A stretch of DNA of 64,000 nt. It comes from CAWUKT01 sp963923035 (lineage in GTDB: Bacteria > Bacteroidota > Bacteroidia > J057 > JADKCL01). The notes below the pieces were generated by a model. It did no database searches. It worked only from the letters and a program-made list of their open reading frames with translations, and was not told the DNA's origin. This document shows, piece by piece, positions 24,361 to 33,956 of the stretch. Where the stretch lies: NCBI GenBank assembly GCA_963923035.1, contig CAWUKT010000016.1:1-64000 (forward strand). Direction: 5' to 3'. The stretch's first letter is position 1; the number at the start of each line of letters is the position of its first letter. The position numbers and the translations under genes were made by a program.

Positions 24361-27300
24361 ATGCTGCGTCGACTCCTAAGTTTATTGCTCCTTGTTGCCG
24401 CTCAATGGTTGGCCTCGCCCGTATGGGCCCACGAAGAGGAGGCCTCCCCGGTGCGTTTTGTGGAGAACAAGGGGCAGTGGGAAAGCCATATCCTGTACAC
24501 GGCCGACTTGCCGGGCGGACGCGTTTATTTCGAAGCCGATCAGCTCACATTCGATTTTTGCGACTACTCTCAACTCCACGACCGTTGGTTCTTCCGCAAA
24601 CCCGGTGAATCCGGCGAGTTTCCCATCGATTGCCATTCTTTTACCCTGACTTTTCCCCGCTCCAATTCCCAACCCAATATTGTCCCCCACGACCCCGAGA
24701 CCTGGTACCACAACTATTTCATCGGCAATGATCACTCCAAATGGGCCTCCGATGTGAAAGTGTACCACGAATTGAGGTATGAGAACATCTTTCCGGGGAT
24801 CGATTTTGTGGTGTATGGAAAAGAAAATAGCCTCAAATACGATTTCGTCGTCCACGCAGGGTCCAATCCCGGCGATGTCCGTATGAGATTCACCGGCCTC
24901 GACAGCTTGTTCCTCCATAAAGATGAGCTGCATTTCAATACTTCGGTCAACAAAATCATCGACGCCGCGCCCGTTTCCTTCCAGAATGGCTCCGAAGTGG
25001 CCACCCGTTACGCATTGGAAGGCAATGAAGTCGCCTTTTCATTTCCCAATGGCTATACGTCCCAATCGGATTTGACCATTGACCCGACCCTCATCTTCTC
25101 CACCTTTACTGGCTCCACCGCCAACAACTTCGGTTTTTCTGCCACCTACGACGACGCGGGCAACCTCCTCGCCGGGGGCATTGCCTATGCGACCGGCTAT
25201 CCCACCACCAACGGAGCCTACCAGACCTTTTTTGCCGGTGGATTTGACGTTTCCATCTCGAAATTCGACGATGCCGGGGGCCATATCTGGTCCACCTATA
25301 TCGGGGGCAACGCCGCCGACCAGCCCCATTCCATGATTTGCAACCCGAATGGCGACCTGTTCTTCATGGGCCGTTCCAATTCCAATGACTACCCGGTCAC
25401 GCCCGGCGGATACTCCCAAAACCTGGCCGGCGGCTATGACATCATCGTGACGCGGCTTTCTTCCAATGGGCAAACCCTGATGGGCTCGACCTATATTGGC
25501 GGCTCCTTCGACGACGGCCTCAACATGACGGCCAACTACCAGTCGATCAGCGTCAAATACAATTACGGGGACGATGCGCGGGGGGAAATTTTCCTTGACG
25601 ACCTCGACAATGTTTACGTCGCTGCCTGTACGCGTTCCAATGACTTTCCGACCACTTCCGGCGCTTTGTCGTCGACTTTGGGCGGCTCTCAGGATGGTTG
25701 CGTATTCAAAATGGAACCCATGCTGTCCAACCTCACGTGGTCCACGTACCTCGGTGGCAGCAACGACGACGCGGCCTATTCCGTCAAGGTCGACGCCAAT
25801 TACCAGGCCTATGTGGTCGGGGGAACCCGCTCCACCAATTTCCCGACCACGCCGGGGACCATCGCTCCGAATGCCCTCGGGGGCATTGATGGCTTCATCA
25901 CCCATCTCAACGATGGGGGAACCGGCCTTGTCGCCTCGACCTTCATCGGGACAGCCGACTACAACCAGTGCTATTTCGTCGAGTTGGACCGGGACGAGGA
26001 TGTGTACGTGGTGGGGCAGAAAAAAGGAGCCTGGCAGATTACGCCCTCCACGATTTGGCGGACGCCCAACGGCGGCGGTCAATTCCTCATGAAATTGAAT
26101 TCCGACCTGAATACCGTGATTTACTCCACGGAATTCGGAACGAACAACAGCGCAGTCAATATCTCTCCGACGGCCTTCCTGGTGGATGTGTGTGAGTTTG
26201 TCTATGTGAGTGGATGGGGCGGGGCAACGAATTTTGAAGGCTTTACGACGGGCCTGCCCGTCTCGGCCAATGCCTACGATGCCACCACGACCGGCAGCGA
26301 TTTGTACATCCTCGTCCTGCAACCCGACATCGTCGGGATCGAGTACGCCACCTTCATTGGCGGTAACCAGAGTGCCGAGCACGTCGACGGCGGCACCTCC
26401 CGCTTCAACAAGCGGGCCGAAATCTACCAATCGGTCTGCGCGGGCTGTCAGGGCAATTCCGATTGGCCCACCACCCCGGGCGCATTTTCCTCCACCAACA
26501 ATTCCGGGCTCTGTAACCTTGCCTGTTTCAAGCTGTCCCTGGATTTGCCGGGCGTTGTCGCGGACTTTTATCCCGATCCCGACACCATTGGTTGTGCCCC
26601 TCAAGAGATTCAATTCAACAACTTGAGCGCGGGCGGCAACCTCTATTTCTGGGACTTTGGCGATGGCGGAACGTCTTCGGACATCCATCCAATCCACATT
26701 TTCCAAAACCCCGGCACCTACGAGGTCCAGCTCATCGCCATCGACTCGAATACCTGTAACGTGGTGGATACGGCCTACCGAACCATCACCGTGGCTCCAT
26801 TGCCCATCGCAACGGTCACCCCCGATACATCCATATGCGAAGGCGAAAGCATCACCCTGACAGCCACGGGTGGCCTTTCCTACCAATGGCAACCACCTCT
26901 GTTTCTGAATAATCCCGTGGCTCCCACGGTCACTTCCACACCCACGGCCACCATCACCTACAACGTGATTGCCACCGGTTTTGCGAATTGCAGGGATACC
27001 GCCCAAATAACTGTCGGGGTCTTGCCCCGCCCAGCCGCCCAGGCGGTCGGCGATACGCTCATCTGTCCCGGGGACAGTGCGGCGATTTCCGCCTCCGGCG
27101 GTGTCAGTTACGATTGGTTCCCCAATGGCGGCCTCGCCAATCCCAATGCAGCGTCTACCCTGGCTTCGCCGGGTGGCACGACCTCCTATTTCGTCGAAGT
27201 GACCGGCGCCAATGGCTGTACCGAACTCGATACCGTGACAGTCGAGGTCTCGCCCATCGATGCGAATGCCGGTCCGGACTCCGATCTGTGCATCGGGGAT

Positions 27301-28668
27301 TCCCTCCAATTGAACGGGAGCGGGGGTTCCACCTTCGCCTGGAGCCCGCCTACGGCCCTGAACGGAACGGCGATTTCCAATCCGTTTGCCTCTCCGACAG
27401 CTACCATTACCTATACCCTCGTCGTGACCGATCAGTACGGCTGCATCGACGAGGACAGCGTCGAAATCCTCGTCCGCCCGCTTCCGATTGTGGACGCTGG
27501 CTCAGATGAATTGATTTGTGACAACGATTCGGTGCGCTTGGGCGCTTCTGGTGCGCAGACCTATTCCTGGTTCCCGCCGACGAACTTGTCCAATCCCAAT
27601 TCCGCCGATCCCTTTGCGTTCCCCACCGGAAACGTGACCTATACGGTCACAGGAACCGACCAATTTGGCTGCGTGAACTCGGACAGCTTGTCCATTGATG
27701 TGATTCCAGCGCCTTTGGCGGTGGCGATGGGCGATGCGATCATCTGCGAAGATTCGACCGCGCAGTTGAGCGCGACGGGTGGGATTACCTATTCCTGGGC
27801 GCCGGGCAATGTCCTGGACAATGCGAGTTCGGCGACGCCGGTGGCGACCCTGGCCAGCTCCACCCAGTTTGTGGTGACTGTGTTCGCAGCGAATGGCTGC
27901 GACGATACCGACACCGTCCAGGTAGACGTGACGCCCACACCTGTGGTCGACATCATTGGCCGCCCCATCATTTGCCTGGGGACTTTCACTACCCTGGAAG
28001 GAACCGGCGCTGATTTCTACGAATGGAATACTGGCGAAACCACCCCGTCTATCCGGATTGAGCCAGATAGCACCACGACCTATACCCTCGTCGGGTATGT
28101 CGACGGCTGCCCGAGTTTGCCCGAAGATTTCACCCTTCAGGTGGACCGGGACCTGCCCACTGCCAGCTTTGAAGTCAATCCTGATTCCGGCTGGATTCCA
28201 ATGATCACCAATTTCACGAACCTCAGCACCAATGCGTCCAGCTTCGATTGGGACTTTGGAGACGGGAACGGCTCCAATGCCATTGCCCCGACCCATACCT
28301 ACCTTGATACCGGTCGCTTTGTCATTCAACTCATCGCCTACAACGACAACAATTGCCCGGATACCACCCTGCGGCGGGTCATTGTCGGCGCGGATTTTTC
28401 CATCTTCGTCCCCAATGCCTTCACCCCGAACGGCGATGGCGTCAACGATTTCTGGTCCACGCCCTGGTTTGGGGTTCAGGAATTCCACGTCATGCTGTTT
28501 GACCGTTGGGGCATGTTGATTTACGAGAGCTTTGACCCGAATTTCAAGTGGGACGGCTTCTACAAAAACGACGAGGCCCAGGAAGGGGTCTATACGTATG
28601 TGATTGAAGCGCGGGGGTATGTCGGGGAAAAGGTTCGAAGGGCGGGCACGGTCACCTTGTACCGTTGA
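24361..28668 (+). CDS. Large T9SS type B cargo protein with SBBP and PKD/Ig-like repeats
   Basis: A 1435-residue exported protein. The signal peptide ends near 'PVWAHEE'. Residues about 30-260 match the N-terminal domain commonly found before SBBP repeats ('VRFVENKGQWESHILYTADLPGGRVYFE'). Beta-propeller repeats run to about 720 ('STYIGGSFDDG', 'STYLGGSNDDAAYSVKVD'). A PKD domain ('FWDFGDGGTSSDIHPIHIFQNPGTYEVQLIAID') follows at about 760-815, then six Ig-like repeats, then a second PKD ('FDWDFGDGNGSNAIAPTHTYLDTGRFVIQL'). The last 85 residues ('VPNAFTPNGDGVNDFW...LFDRWGMLIYES...GVYTYVIEARG') are the gliding-motility-associated type B T9SS sorting domain. It is probably a surface adhesin-like protein; the binding partner is unknown. 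Confidence 0.9.
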   Translation: MLRRLLSLLLLVAAQWLASPVWAHEEEASPVRFVENKGQWESHILYTADLPGGRVYFEADQLTFDFCDYSQLHDRWFFRKPGESGEFPIDCHSFTLTFPRSNSQPNIVPHDPETWYHNYFIGNDHSKWASDVKVYHELRYENIFPGIDFVVYGKENSLKYDFVVHAGSNPGDVRMRFTGLDSLFLHKDELHFNTSVNKIIDAAPVSFQNGSEVATRYALEGNEVAFSFPNGYTSQSDLTIDPTLIFSTFTGSTANNFGFSATYDDAGNLLAGGIAYATGYPTTNGAYQTFFAGGFDVSISKFDDAGGHIWSTYIGGNAADQPHSMICNPNGDLFFMGRSNSNDYPVTPGGYSQNLAGGYDIIVTRLSSNGQTLMGSTYIGGSFDDGLNMTANYQSISVKYNYGDDARGEIFLDDLDNVYVAACTRSNDFPTTSGALSSTLGGSQDGCVFKMEPMLSNLTWSTYLGGSNDDAAYSVKVDANYQAYVVGGTRSTNFPTTPGTIAPNALGGIDGFITHLNDGGTGLVASTFIGTADYNQCYFVELDRDEDVYVVGQKKGAWQITPSTIWRTPNGGGQFLMKLNSDLNTVIYSTEFGTNNSAVNISPTAFLVDVCEFVYVSGWGGATNFEGFTTGLPVSANAYDATTTGSDLYILVLQPDIVGIEYATFIGGNQSAEHVDGGTSRFNKRAEIYQSVCAGCQGNSDWPTTPGAFSSTNNSGLCNLACFKLSLDLPGVVADFYPDPDTIGCAPQEIQFNNLSAGGNLYFWDFGDGGTSSDIHPIHIFQNPGTYEVQLIAIDSNTCNVVDTAYRTITVAPLPIATVTPDTSICEGESITLTATGGLSYQWQPPLFLNNPVAPTVTSTPTATITYNVIATGFANCRDTAQITVGVLPRPAAQAVGDTLICPGDSAAISASGGVSYDWFPNGGLANPNAASTLASPGGTTSYFVEVTGANGCTELDTVTVEVSPIDANAGPDSDLCIGDSLQLNGSGGSTFAWSPPTALNGTAISNPFASPTATITYTLVVTDQYGCIDEDSVEILVRPLPIVDAGSDELICDNDSVRLGASGAQTYSWFPPTNLSNPNSADPFAFPTGNVTYTVTGTDQFGCVNSDSLSIDVIPAPLAVAMGDAIICEDSTAQLSATGGITYSWAPGNVLDNASSATPVATLASSTQFVVTVFAANGCDDTDTVQVDVTPTPVVDIIGRPIICLGTFTTLEGTGADFYEWNTGETTPSIRIEPDSTTTYTLVGYVDGCPSLPEDFTLQVDRDLPTASFEVNPDSGWIPMITNFTNLSTNASSFDWDFGDGNGSNAIAPTHTYLDTGRFVIQLIAYNDNNCPDTTLRRVIVGADFSIFVPNAFTPNGDGVNDFWSTPWFGVQEFHVMLFDRWGMLIYESFDPNFKWDGFYKNDEAQEGVYTYVIEARGYVGEKVRRAGTVTLYR
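26800..28160 (+). repeat. Six tandem Ig/PKD-like repeats inside the T9SS cargo gene
   Basis: Six units of about 72-75 residues occur in tandem. Each opens with a pattern like 'G-D-x-x-I-C-x-x-D-S-x-x-L-x-A-x-G-G-x-x-Y-x-W-x-P', for example 'TSICEGESITLTATGGLSY', 'DAIICEDSTAQLSATGGIT'. They are divergent in DNA sequence, so they are an old expansion, probably forming a stalk that holds the N-terminal propeller away from the cell. Confidence 0.7.
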
Positions 28669-28715
28669 TTTTCCCTGCTTTTTCCCACCAACAATTTCCA
28701 TTTTTACCAGTTCCA

Positions 28716-30824
28716 ATGACGATGCGGTTTTTGCCTTACATTTGGCCGGTACTGTGTTTATTTGCCTGTACCGCACCCACTGCCACCGATACAAATCACA
28801 TGGAACACGCCCACACCAACGCCCTCGTCCACGAAACGAGCCCTTACCTCCTCCAACACGCCCACAATCCCGTCAACTGGTACCCTTGGAACGACAGCGC
28901 CCTGGCGAAGGCCCAGGCCGAAAATAAGCTCATCGTCGTTTCGGTGGGCTATGCCGCCTGCCATTGGTGCCACGTCATGGAACACGAATCCTTCGAGGAT
29001 TCGACGGTGGCGGAAGTGATGAATGAGCACTACGTTTCGATCAAGGTGGACCGGGAGGAACGCCCCGACATCGACCAGATCTACATGACGGCGGTCCAAT
29101 TGATGACCCAGCGCGGCGGTTGGCCCATGAATGTGGTGTGCCTGCCCGACGGGCGTCCGATTTGGGGCGGGACCTATTTCCCCAAGGAAAACTGGATCGA
29201 TGCCCTCTTGCAGCTGAAAGATTTGTGGGCCAATAAACCCGGCGATGCGTTCCGCTACGCGGAGTCCCTGACCGATGGCATCAAGCGCGCCGAAGAAATC
29301 ATCTCGGTCAAGAATCCCCAGCCCTTTGCGGCCGAGGATTTGGAGGCCGTGCTGGAACCCTGGCGGGCTTCTCTGGACCTGCGCCTCGGCGGCCGCGGCC
29401 AGGCGCCCAAGTTCCCCATTCCCAACAATTGGGAGTTCCTGACCCGCGTCGCCCAATACGGAGACGAGCCCCACGTCCAGGAAGCAGTGGACATTACCCT
29501 AAAAAAAATGGCTTGGGGCGGCATTTACGATCAGTTGGGCGGTGGATTCGCGCGCTACTCGGTCGATCCCTATTGGAAGGTGCCGCATTTCGAAAAAATG
29601 ACCTACGACAACGGCCAATTGGTCTCGTTGTACGCCGACGCCTACCGCCGGGACCCGCAACCGCTCTACAAGGAAGTGGTCTACCAGACGCTGGAATTCA
29701 ACGATCGGGAAATGACTTCGCCGGAAGGTGGCTTTTATTCTTCTTTGGATGCGGACAGTGAAGGGGAGGAAGGAAAATTCTACGTGTGGACGAAGGCCGA
29801 AATTTATGCGCTGTTGGGAGAGGATGCGGCGTGGTTCGGAGATTACTACGGCGTGACGGAGCGGGGCAATTGGGAGCATCGAAACAATGTCCTGATCATC
29901 GATCAGACGAAAGAGGCGTACGCGGAGAGTTTGGGTTGGTCGGTGGAGGAGTTTGATGAAAAATTGCAATCGGCCAAGGCCAAATTATTTGAGGCGCGCG
30001 CCGAGCGCATCCGACCGGGCCTGGACGACAAGATCCTCACCTCCTGGAATGCCCTGATGCTGAAAGGTTATGTGGATGCTTATATTGCCTTCGACGAGCC
30101 TGCATTTCTCGAAACCGCCCTCCGCAACGCCCATTTCATCGAAGACAAGCTCCGAAACGGCGACCAATTGTTCCGCAACTACAAAGAGGGACGCGCCACC
30201 ATCAATGCTTTCCTCGACGACTATGCCCTCCTCGCGGACGCGTACCTCCACCTGTACCGCGCGACAGCCGATCCCCACTGGCTGAACCAGGCCCGCGGAT
30301 TGATCGATTATACCTTTCTCCATTTCTATTCTGGAGAGAGCCAGATGTTCTACTATACCTCTGACCTCGATCCCAAGCTCATCGCCCGCAAGATGGAGGT
30401 CATGGACAATGTGATCCCCGCTTCCAATTCGGTCCTGGCCAATACGTTGTTTGAGCTGGGCCATTTGTTTGGCGAAAAACGCTACCTCCGCACGGCGGAA
30501 CAGATGCTGCAAAATGTCCGCGCCGACATGCCCAAGTACGGCTCCGGCTATTCCAATTGGGGTTTGCTCCTCCTCAAATACCTCCACCCCTACCGCGAGG
30601 TCGTGGTCGCCGGTCCCCATTCACATGCATTTCTCCGGGAATTGACCCAACACGATGTCCCAAATGCCTTGTTCGTAGCGGCTTCGGAGGCCCAGGCAGG
30701 ACAATTGCCGCTGTTGGAGGACCGGTTTGTGGAGGGGGAAACGCGGATTTATGTCTGCGAAAACAATGTGTGCCAATTGCCGGTGACGACGGTGGAGGCC
30801 GCTTTGAAGCAATTGCAGCCGTAG
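28716..30824 (+). CDS. DUF255 thioredoxin-domain protein (YyaL/SPATA20 family), predicted lipoprotein
   Basis: A 702-residue protein of the YyaL/SSP411 family. Residues about 30-200 form a thioredoxin-like DUF255 domain ('NALVHETSPYLLQHAHNPVNWYPW' is the family opening) with the active-site motif C82-H-W-C85. The remainder is an (alpha/alpha)6 barrel of the glycosidase/N-acylglucosamine epimerase type ('GGFARYSVDPYWKVPHFEKM', 'YSSLDADSEGEEG'). Here the N-terminus is 'PYIWPVLCLFACTAP', a likely lipoprotein signal with lipidated C18; most relatives I know lack this. Function is unproven; redox or carbohydrate roles have been suggested. I use the ATG at 28716, since the earlier in-frame start is a TTG inside the preceding gene. 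Confidence 0.85.
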   Translation: MTMRFLPYIWPVLCLFACTAPTATDTNHMEHAHTNALVHETSPYLLQHAHNPVNWYPWNDSALAKAQAENKLIVVSVGYAACHWCHVMEHESFEDSTVAEVMNEHYVSIKVDREERPDIDQIYMTAVQLMTQRGGWPMNVVCLPDGRPIWGGTYFPKENWIDALLQLKDLWANKPGDAFRYAESLTDGIKRAEEIISVKNPQPFAAEDLEAVLEPWRASLDLRLGGRGQAPKFPIPNNWEFLTRVAQYGDEPHVQEAVDITLKKMAWGGIYDQLGGGFARYSVDPYWKVPHFEKMTYDNGQLVSLYADAYRRDPQPLYKEVVYQTLEFNDREMTSPEGGFYSSLDADSEGEEGKFYVWTKAEIYALLGEDAAWFGDYYGVTERGNWEHRNNVLIIDQTKEAYAESLGWSVEEFDEKLQSAKAKLFEARAERIRPGLDDKILTSWNALMLKGYVDAYIAFDEPAFLETALRNAHFIEDKLRNGDQLFRNYKEGRATINAFLDDYALLADAYLHLYRATADPHWLNQARGLIDYTFLHFYSGESQMFYYTSDLDPKLIARKMEVMDNVIPASNSVLANTLFELGHLFGEKRYLRTAEQMLQNVRADMPKYGSGYSNWGLLLLKYLHPYREVVVAGPHSHAFLRELTQHDVPNALFVAASEAQAGQLPLLEDRFVEGETRIYVCENNVCQLPVTTVEAALKQLQP

Positions 30825-30826
30825 GA

Positions 30827-31480
30827 TCAGGCCCGCTTGGGCAGAAACGCCGAAAAAATCAGGAATTGGCCGGCGTAATAGGTGGCCATGATAAAGTACT
30901 TGCTCCAGCTGATGGGGACGAGGAACTTGTTGATGGCGATCATGGAGTCGGACAGCATGAAAATGATGGCGCCAGCGAGCAACCACCAGGGACGCTCGCC
31001 CTGCCAGTTGGCGGCCGTGAGGCCCATCGCGAGGATGGCCGTGATGTAAATGAATACTGGGAGTCGCATCTCTCCCAATCCGCTGTACAAGCGAACGGCC
31101 ATACCCACGGCGAAAATGGCGAGGAGAATCATGACGGGGAGTTTGTTGGGGCTAAAGGAAAAGTCCCGGGCGAATACCACCACGTACATGATGTGGGCGA
31201 GGAGGAAAAAAGAAAGGCCCATGATGAAGAATTTATCGCCTTCAAAGCTCAGGCTGATGTCGCCGCCCGCCGAGAGGAGAAAGCCAATGGCCATGAGTTT
31301 CCCGGTGACGCCGGGAATGGTGAACCAGGCTGTGGCGGCGAGGAACAGGATCGGAAGGGATTTCAGGGCAAAATCACCGGGGAAAGGGAGCAGGTGAATC
31401 ACGGCGATATAGGCCAGCGCGGGCAACCAAAAGGCCAACAAAAGTCCTCCCGAACCGAATTTGAGCGACAGCATTTCCAT
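30827..31480 (-). CDS. Lysoplasmalogenase (YhhN/TMEM86 family)
   Basis: A 217-residue polytopic membrane protein with about seven or eight transmembrane helices, matching the YhhN/TMEM86 family. Conserved polar-in-membrane features are visible: 'GDISLSFEGDKFFIMGLSFFLLAHIMYVVVF' and 'LAGAIIFMLSDSMIAINKF' carry the family's aspartates. Members hydrolyse the vinyl-ether bond of lysoplasmalogens or lysoplasmenyl lipids. The gene converges with the DUF255 gene two bases away. I start at the ATG at 31480 (a second ATG lies at 31474); the longer frame upstream uses a TTG and overlaps the promoter region of the next gene. Activity on plasmalogens in this organism is inferred from family only. Confidence 0.85.
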   Translation of the reverse strand: MEMLSLKFGSGGLLLAFWLPALAYIAVIHLLPFPGDFALKSLPILFLAATAWFTIPGVTGKLMAIGFLLSAGGDISLSFEGDKFFIMGLSFFLLAHIMYVVVFARDFSFSPNKLPVMILLAIFAVGMAVRLYSGLGEMRLPVFIYITAILAMGLTAANWQGERPWWLLAGAIIFMLSDSMIAINKFLVPISWSKYFIMATYYAGQFLIFSAFLPKRA

Positions 31481-31661
31481 AGATAAAAGTTCTGCTTTCG
31501 TGGCTCCAATTCCAAATGGCAGGTAGTAGCGACACAGAGAAACCAATTCATTTTACCGCTTCAAGCATTTCATTTCCCTGCTTATTTCCTCCTCTCCCGC
31601 TAACAAGTCGTGAAAATTTGCCATTTGCCGGTGGAAATTTAAAAACCCCCTTCCGATTTGC

Positions 31662-31669
31662 TAACTTTA
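31662..31669 (+). promoter_or_regulatory. -7 element five bases before the GGGPS ATG
   Basis: TAACTTTA fits TAnnTTTR and is followed by five bases (CCGAG) and then the ATG at 31675, predicting a leaderless or nearly leaderless transcript. Confidence 0.5.
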
Positions 31670-31674
31670 CCGAG

Positions 31675-32418
31675 ATGCGGTTACTTGATCGGCTAAAGGA
31701 ACTCAAAGCAGCGGGCAAAAAGGCCTTTGCAGTCCTCATTGATCCGGATAAAATCCGGAAAGAGGATTGTCAGCCCCTCGCCCAACGCATCCAAAGTTCC
31801 GGGATCGATTTCATCTTCGTCGGCGGCAGCCTCCTCATGAACGACAACCTTCAGGTCATCGTTCCTGAGCTCAAGCGCTTCACCGACACGCCGATCGTCC
31901 TTTTTCCCGGCAGCATCTACCAAATCACCCCCGACGCCGACGGCATCCTCTTCCTCTCGGTCATCTCCGGCCGCAACCCGGAAATGCTCATCGGCAACCA
32001 TGTCGTGGCGGCCCCGCTCATCAAAAACAGCGGCCTGGAAGTGCTTCCGACCGGGTATATCCTCATCGATACCGGCCGCACCACCTCGGTCCACTACATG
32101 AGCAATACCCAGCCGATTCCCTACGAAAAATCGGACATCGCTGTCTGCACGGCCATGGCCGGCGAACTGCTGGGCCTCGGCCTGATCTACCTCGATGGCG
32201 GCAGCGGCGCCCAACAGCACATTTCGACCGAGATGATCTCGGCCGTAGCGGGTGCCATTGACACGCCCCTCATCGTTGGCGGCGGCATCCGCACCACCGC
32301 CCAGGCTTCCGCCGTCCTCAAGGCCGGCGCCGACCTCATCGTCATCGGCAACGCGATGGAAGGCAACGCCGATCATCCCCTCTTCTCCGCCATCCCTGAG
32401 TTAATCGCCACCTTCTGA
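31675..32418 (+). CDS. Geranylgeranylglyceryl/heptaprenylglyceryl phosphate synthase
   Basis: A 247-residue TIM-barrel prenyltransferase of the PcrB/GGGPS family, which joins a polyprenyl diphosphate to glycerol 1-phosphate through an ether bond. It shows 'AFAVLIDPDKI' near residue 17, 'SGIDFIFVGGSLLMNDNL', 'LFPGSIYQITPDADGILFLSVISGRNPEMLIG', 'GYILIDTGRTTSVHYMSNTQPIP' and the phosphate-binding 'IVGGGIRTTAQASAVLKAGADLIVIGNAMEGN'. In archaea this enzyme makes membrane ether lipids; many Bacteroidota carry it with unclear purpose. It leads an operon with the NAD(P)HX repair gene, two bases downstream, and aroE. The ATG at 31675 is preceded closely by a promoter element, excluding the longer frame. 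Confidence 0.9.
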   Translation: MRLLDRLKELKAAGKKAFAVLIDPDKIRKEDCQPLAQRIQSSGIDFIFVGGSLLMNDNLQVIVPELKRFTDTPIVLFPGSIYQITPDADGILFLSVISGRNPEMLIGNHVVAAPLIKNSGLEVLPTGYILIDTGRTTSVHYMSNTQPIPYEKSDIAVCTAMAGELLGLGLIYLDGGSGAQQHISTEMISAVAGAIDTPLIVGGGIRTTAQASAVLKAGADLIVIGNAMEGNADHPLFSAIPELIATF

Positions 32419-32420
32419 CC

Positions 32421-33956
32421 ATGTACATCGCCACTTCCGACCAAATTCGCGAAGTTGACCAGCGAATGATCGAGGGACTCGGATTTCCCGGCTTGTTGCT
32501 GATGGAAACCGCAGGCCGCAAATCAGCTGAATACATCCTCCAACGCTTTCCCCAATTTCAGAATGTCGTCATCCTCGTTGGCCCCGGCAACAATGGCGGA
32601 GACGGCCTGGTCATAGCCCGTTATTTGGGTTTGGCGGGGAAAAATGTTACGGTCTTGCTGGCCAAGAAAGGAGAGGCTTTCAAGGGAGATGCTGCGGAAA
32701 ATTTCAAGGCGCTGAATGGGGCGGGAGTGGAAATTGAGCTGTGGAACGAACAACAGATCAAGCCCGATCGCCTGGTCGTGGATGCCCTGTTGGGAACTGG
32801 CGTCAAAGACAAATTGCGGGGGCCGATTGCCGCTATGGTGGAGGCCTGCCGGCTGCATGCCGGTCCCATCGTCGCCATTGACCTGCCCAGCGGCCTCAAT
32901 GCCAGCACGGGCCAGGTCATCAATGAACCGGCCCGCGCCACCTGCACGATCACCTTCCAGTGCGCCAAGGTCTGCCAGCTGGTGACTCCCGCCGCCAATT
33001 ACTGCGGCGATCTGGTCATCGCCGACATCGGCATTTGGGACCATGTGATGGATAATTTGGGCTTTTCCCGCCGCATCACGACGGCCGACCATTGTCGGCG
33101 GGTCCTGGGCATGCGGCCCCGGGACGGCCACAAAGGCACCTTTGGCCATGCTTTGCTGGTCGGAGGGAGCTCCCGGTACGCCGGAGCCCTCGCTCTGAGT
33201 GCCCATGCGGCTGTCCACGTCGGCGCCGGGCTGGTTTCAGCCCTGGCCCCCGAAGCCGTTCGCCAGGCTTCCCTGGCGATGGGGCCCGAAGTCATCGTCC
33301 AGGGATTGGAGGGGGAAGAATTGACGCCGCTCCATTTGACCGAGTCCCAACACTTTATCACGGGTAAAACCCTCGGCATTGGGCCGGGCATGGGACAATC
33401 GGGTGCGACCCAGAACTTCCTGTTGGGCCTGCTCCGCCAGCTTTCCGGGCCCGTTGTCCTCGACGCCGACGCCCTGAATATCCTGGCTGCCATGCCCTCG
33501 GCCTGGGAATTTGTACCGAAACATTCCATCCTCACCCCCCATCCCGGTGAGATGCGCCGGTTGATCGGCCGCAATCAAATCAATGATTTTCGTCTGGAAA
33601 TGACGGAATTTCTGGCGGATGACCGAGATTGCATCCTTGTGTTGAAAGGACAAGGCACCATTGTAGCGGCCCCAAGAGGGGATACCTACGTCAATCCGAC
33701 GGGAAATCCCGGCATGGGGACCGGCGGATCGGGCGATGTGCTGACCGGCGCGGTGGTGGGGCTGTTGGCCCAGGGCTTGTCTCCGCTGGATGCAGCTGCG
33801 GTCGGGGTATACGTCCACGGGCTGGCCGGGGACCGGGCGGCCCGCAGGTATGGCGAGGCTGGCGTGACGGCCAGTCGCATCATGATGGAACTGGGACCTG
33901 CCCTTCAGGACATTTTACAAGACAATTTCACCGAACCAAACTACCAACAAATATGA
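32421..33956 (+). CDS. nnr: Bifunctional NAD(P)HX epimerase/dehydratase
   Basis: A 511-residue fusion that repairs hydrated NADH and NADPH. Residues 1-215 are the YjeF_N epimerase ('GFPGLLLMETAGRKSA', 'LVGPGNNGGDGLVIARYL', 'VDALLGTGVKDKLRGP', 'AIDLPSGLNASTG'). Residues about 225-511 are the ribokinase-like ADP-dependent dehydratase ('GHKGTFGHALLVGGSSRYAGALALSAHAAVHVGAGLV', 'LDADALNIL', 'LTPHPGEMRRL', 'NPGMGTGGSGDVLTG' with the catalytic D). Domain order and length match the common bacterial Nnr. It starts two bases after the GGGPS stop, and its end overlaps the aroE start by four bases, so translation of the three is coupled. Confidence 0.95.
   Translation: MYIATSDQIREVDQRMIEGLGFPGLLLMETAGRKSAEYILQRFPQFQNVVILVGPGNNGGDGLVIARYLGLAGKNVTVLLAKKGEAFKGDAAENFKALNGAGVEIELWNEQQIKPDRLVVDALLGTGVKDKLRGPIAAMVEACRLHAGPIVAIDLPSGLNASTGQVINEPARATCTITFQCAKVCQLVTPAANYCGDLVIADIGIWDHVMDNLGFSRRITTADHCRRVLGMRPRDGHKGTFGHALLVGGSSRYAGALALSAHAAVHVGAGLVSALAPEAVRQASLAMGPEVIVQGLEGEELTPLHLTESQHFITGKTLGIGPGMGQSGATQNFLLGLLRQLSGPVVLDADALNILAAMPSAWEFVPKHSILTPHPGEMRRLIGRNQINDFRLEMTEFLADDRDCILVLKGQGTIVAAPRGDTYVNPTGNPGMGTGGSGDVLTGAVVGLLAQGLSPLDAAAVGVYVHGLAGDRAARRYGEAGVTASRIMMELGPALQDILQDNFTEPNYQQI

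Noticed and set aside
25039..27309. A 756-codon minus-strand open frame inside the large T9SS gene
   Set aside because: It is antisense to a gene with unmistakable propeller, PKD and sorting domains, and its translation is G/R/V-rich without any fold pattern.
26800..28160. Tandem repeats considered as a CRISPR array or satellite DNA
   Set aside because: The repetition is at protein level only (about 75-residue Ig-like units); the DNA units are divergent and continuous in frame.
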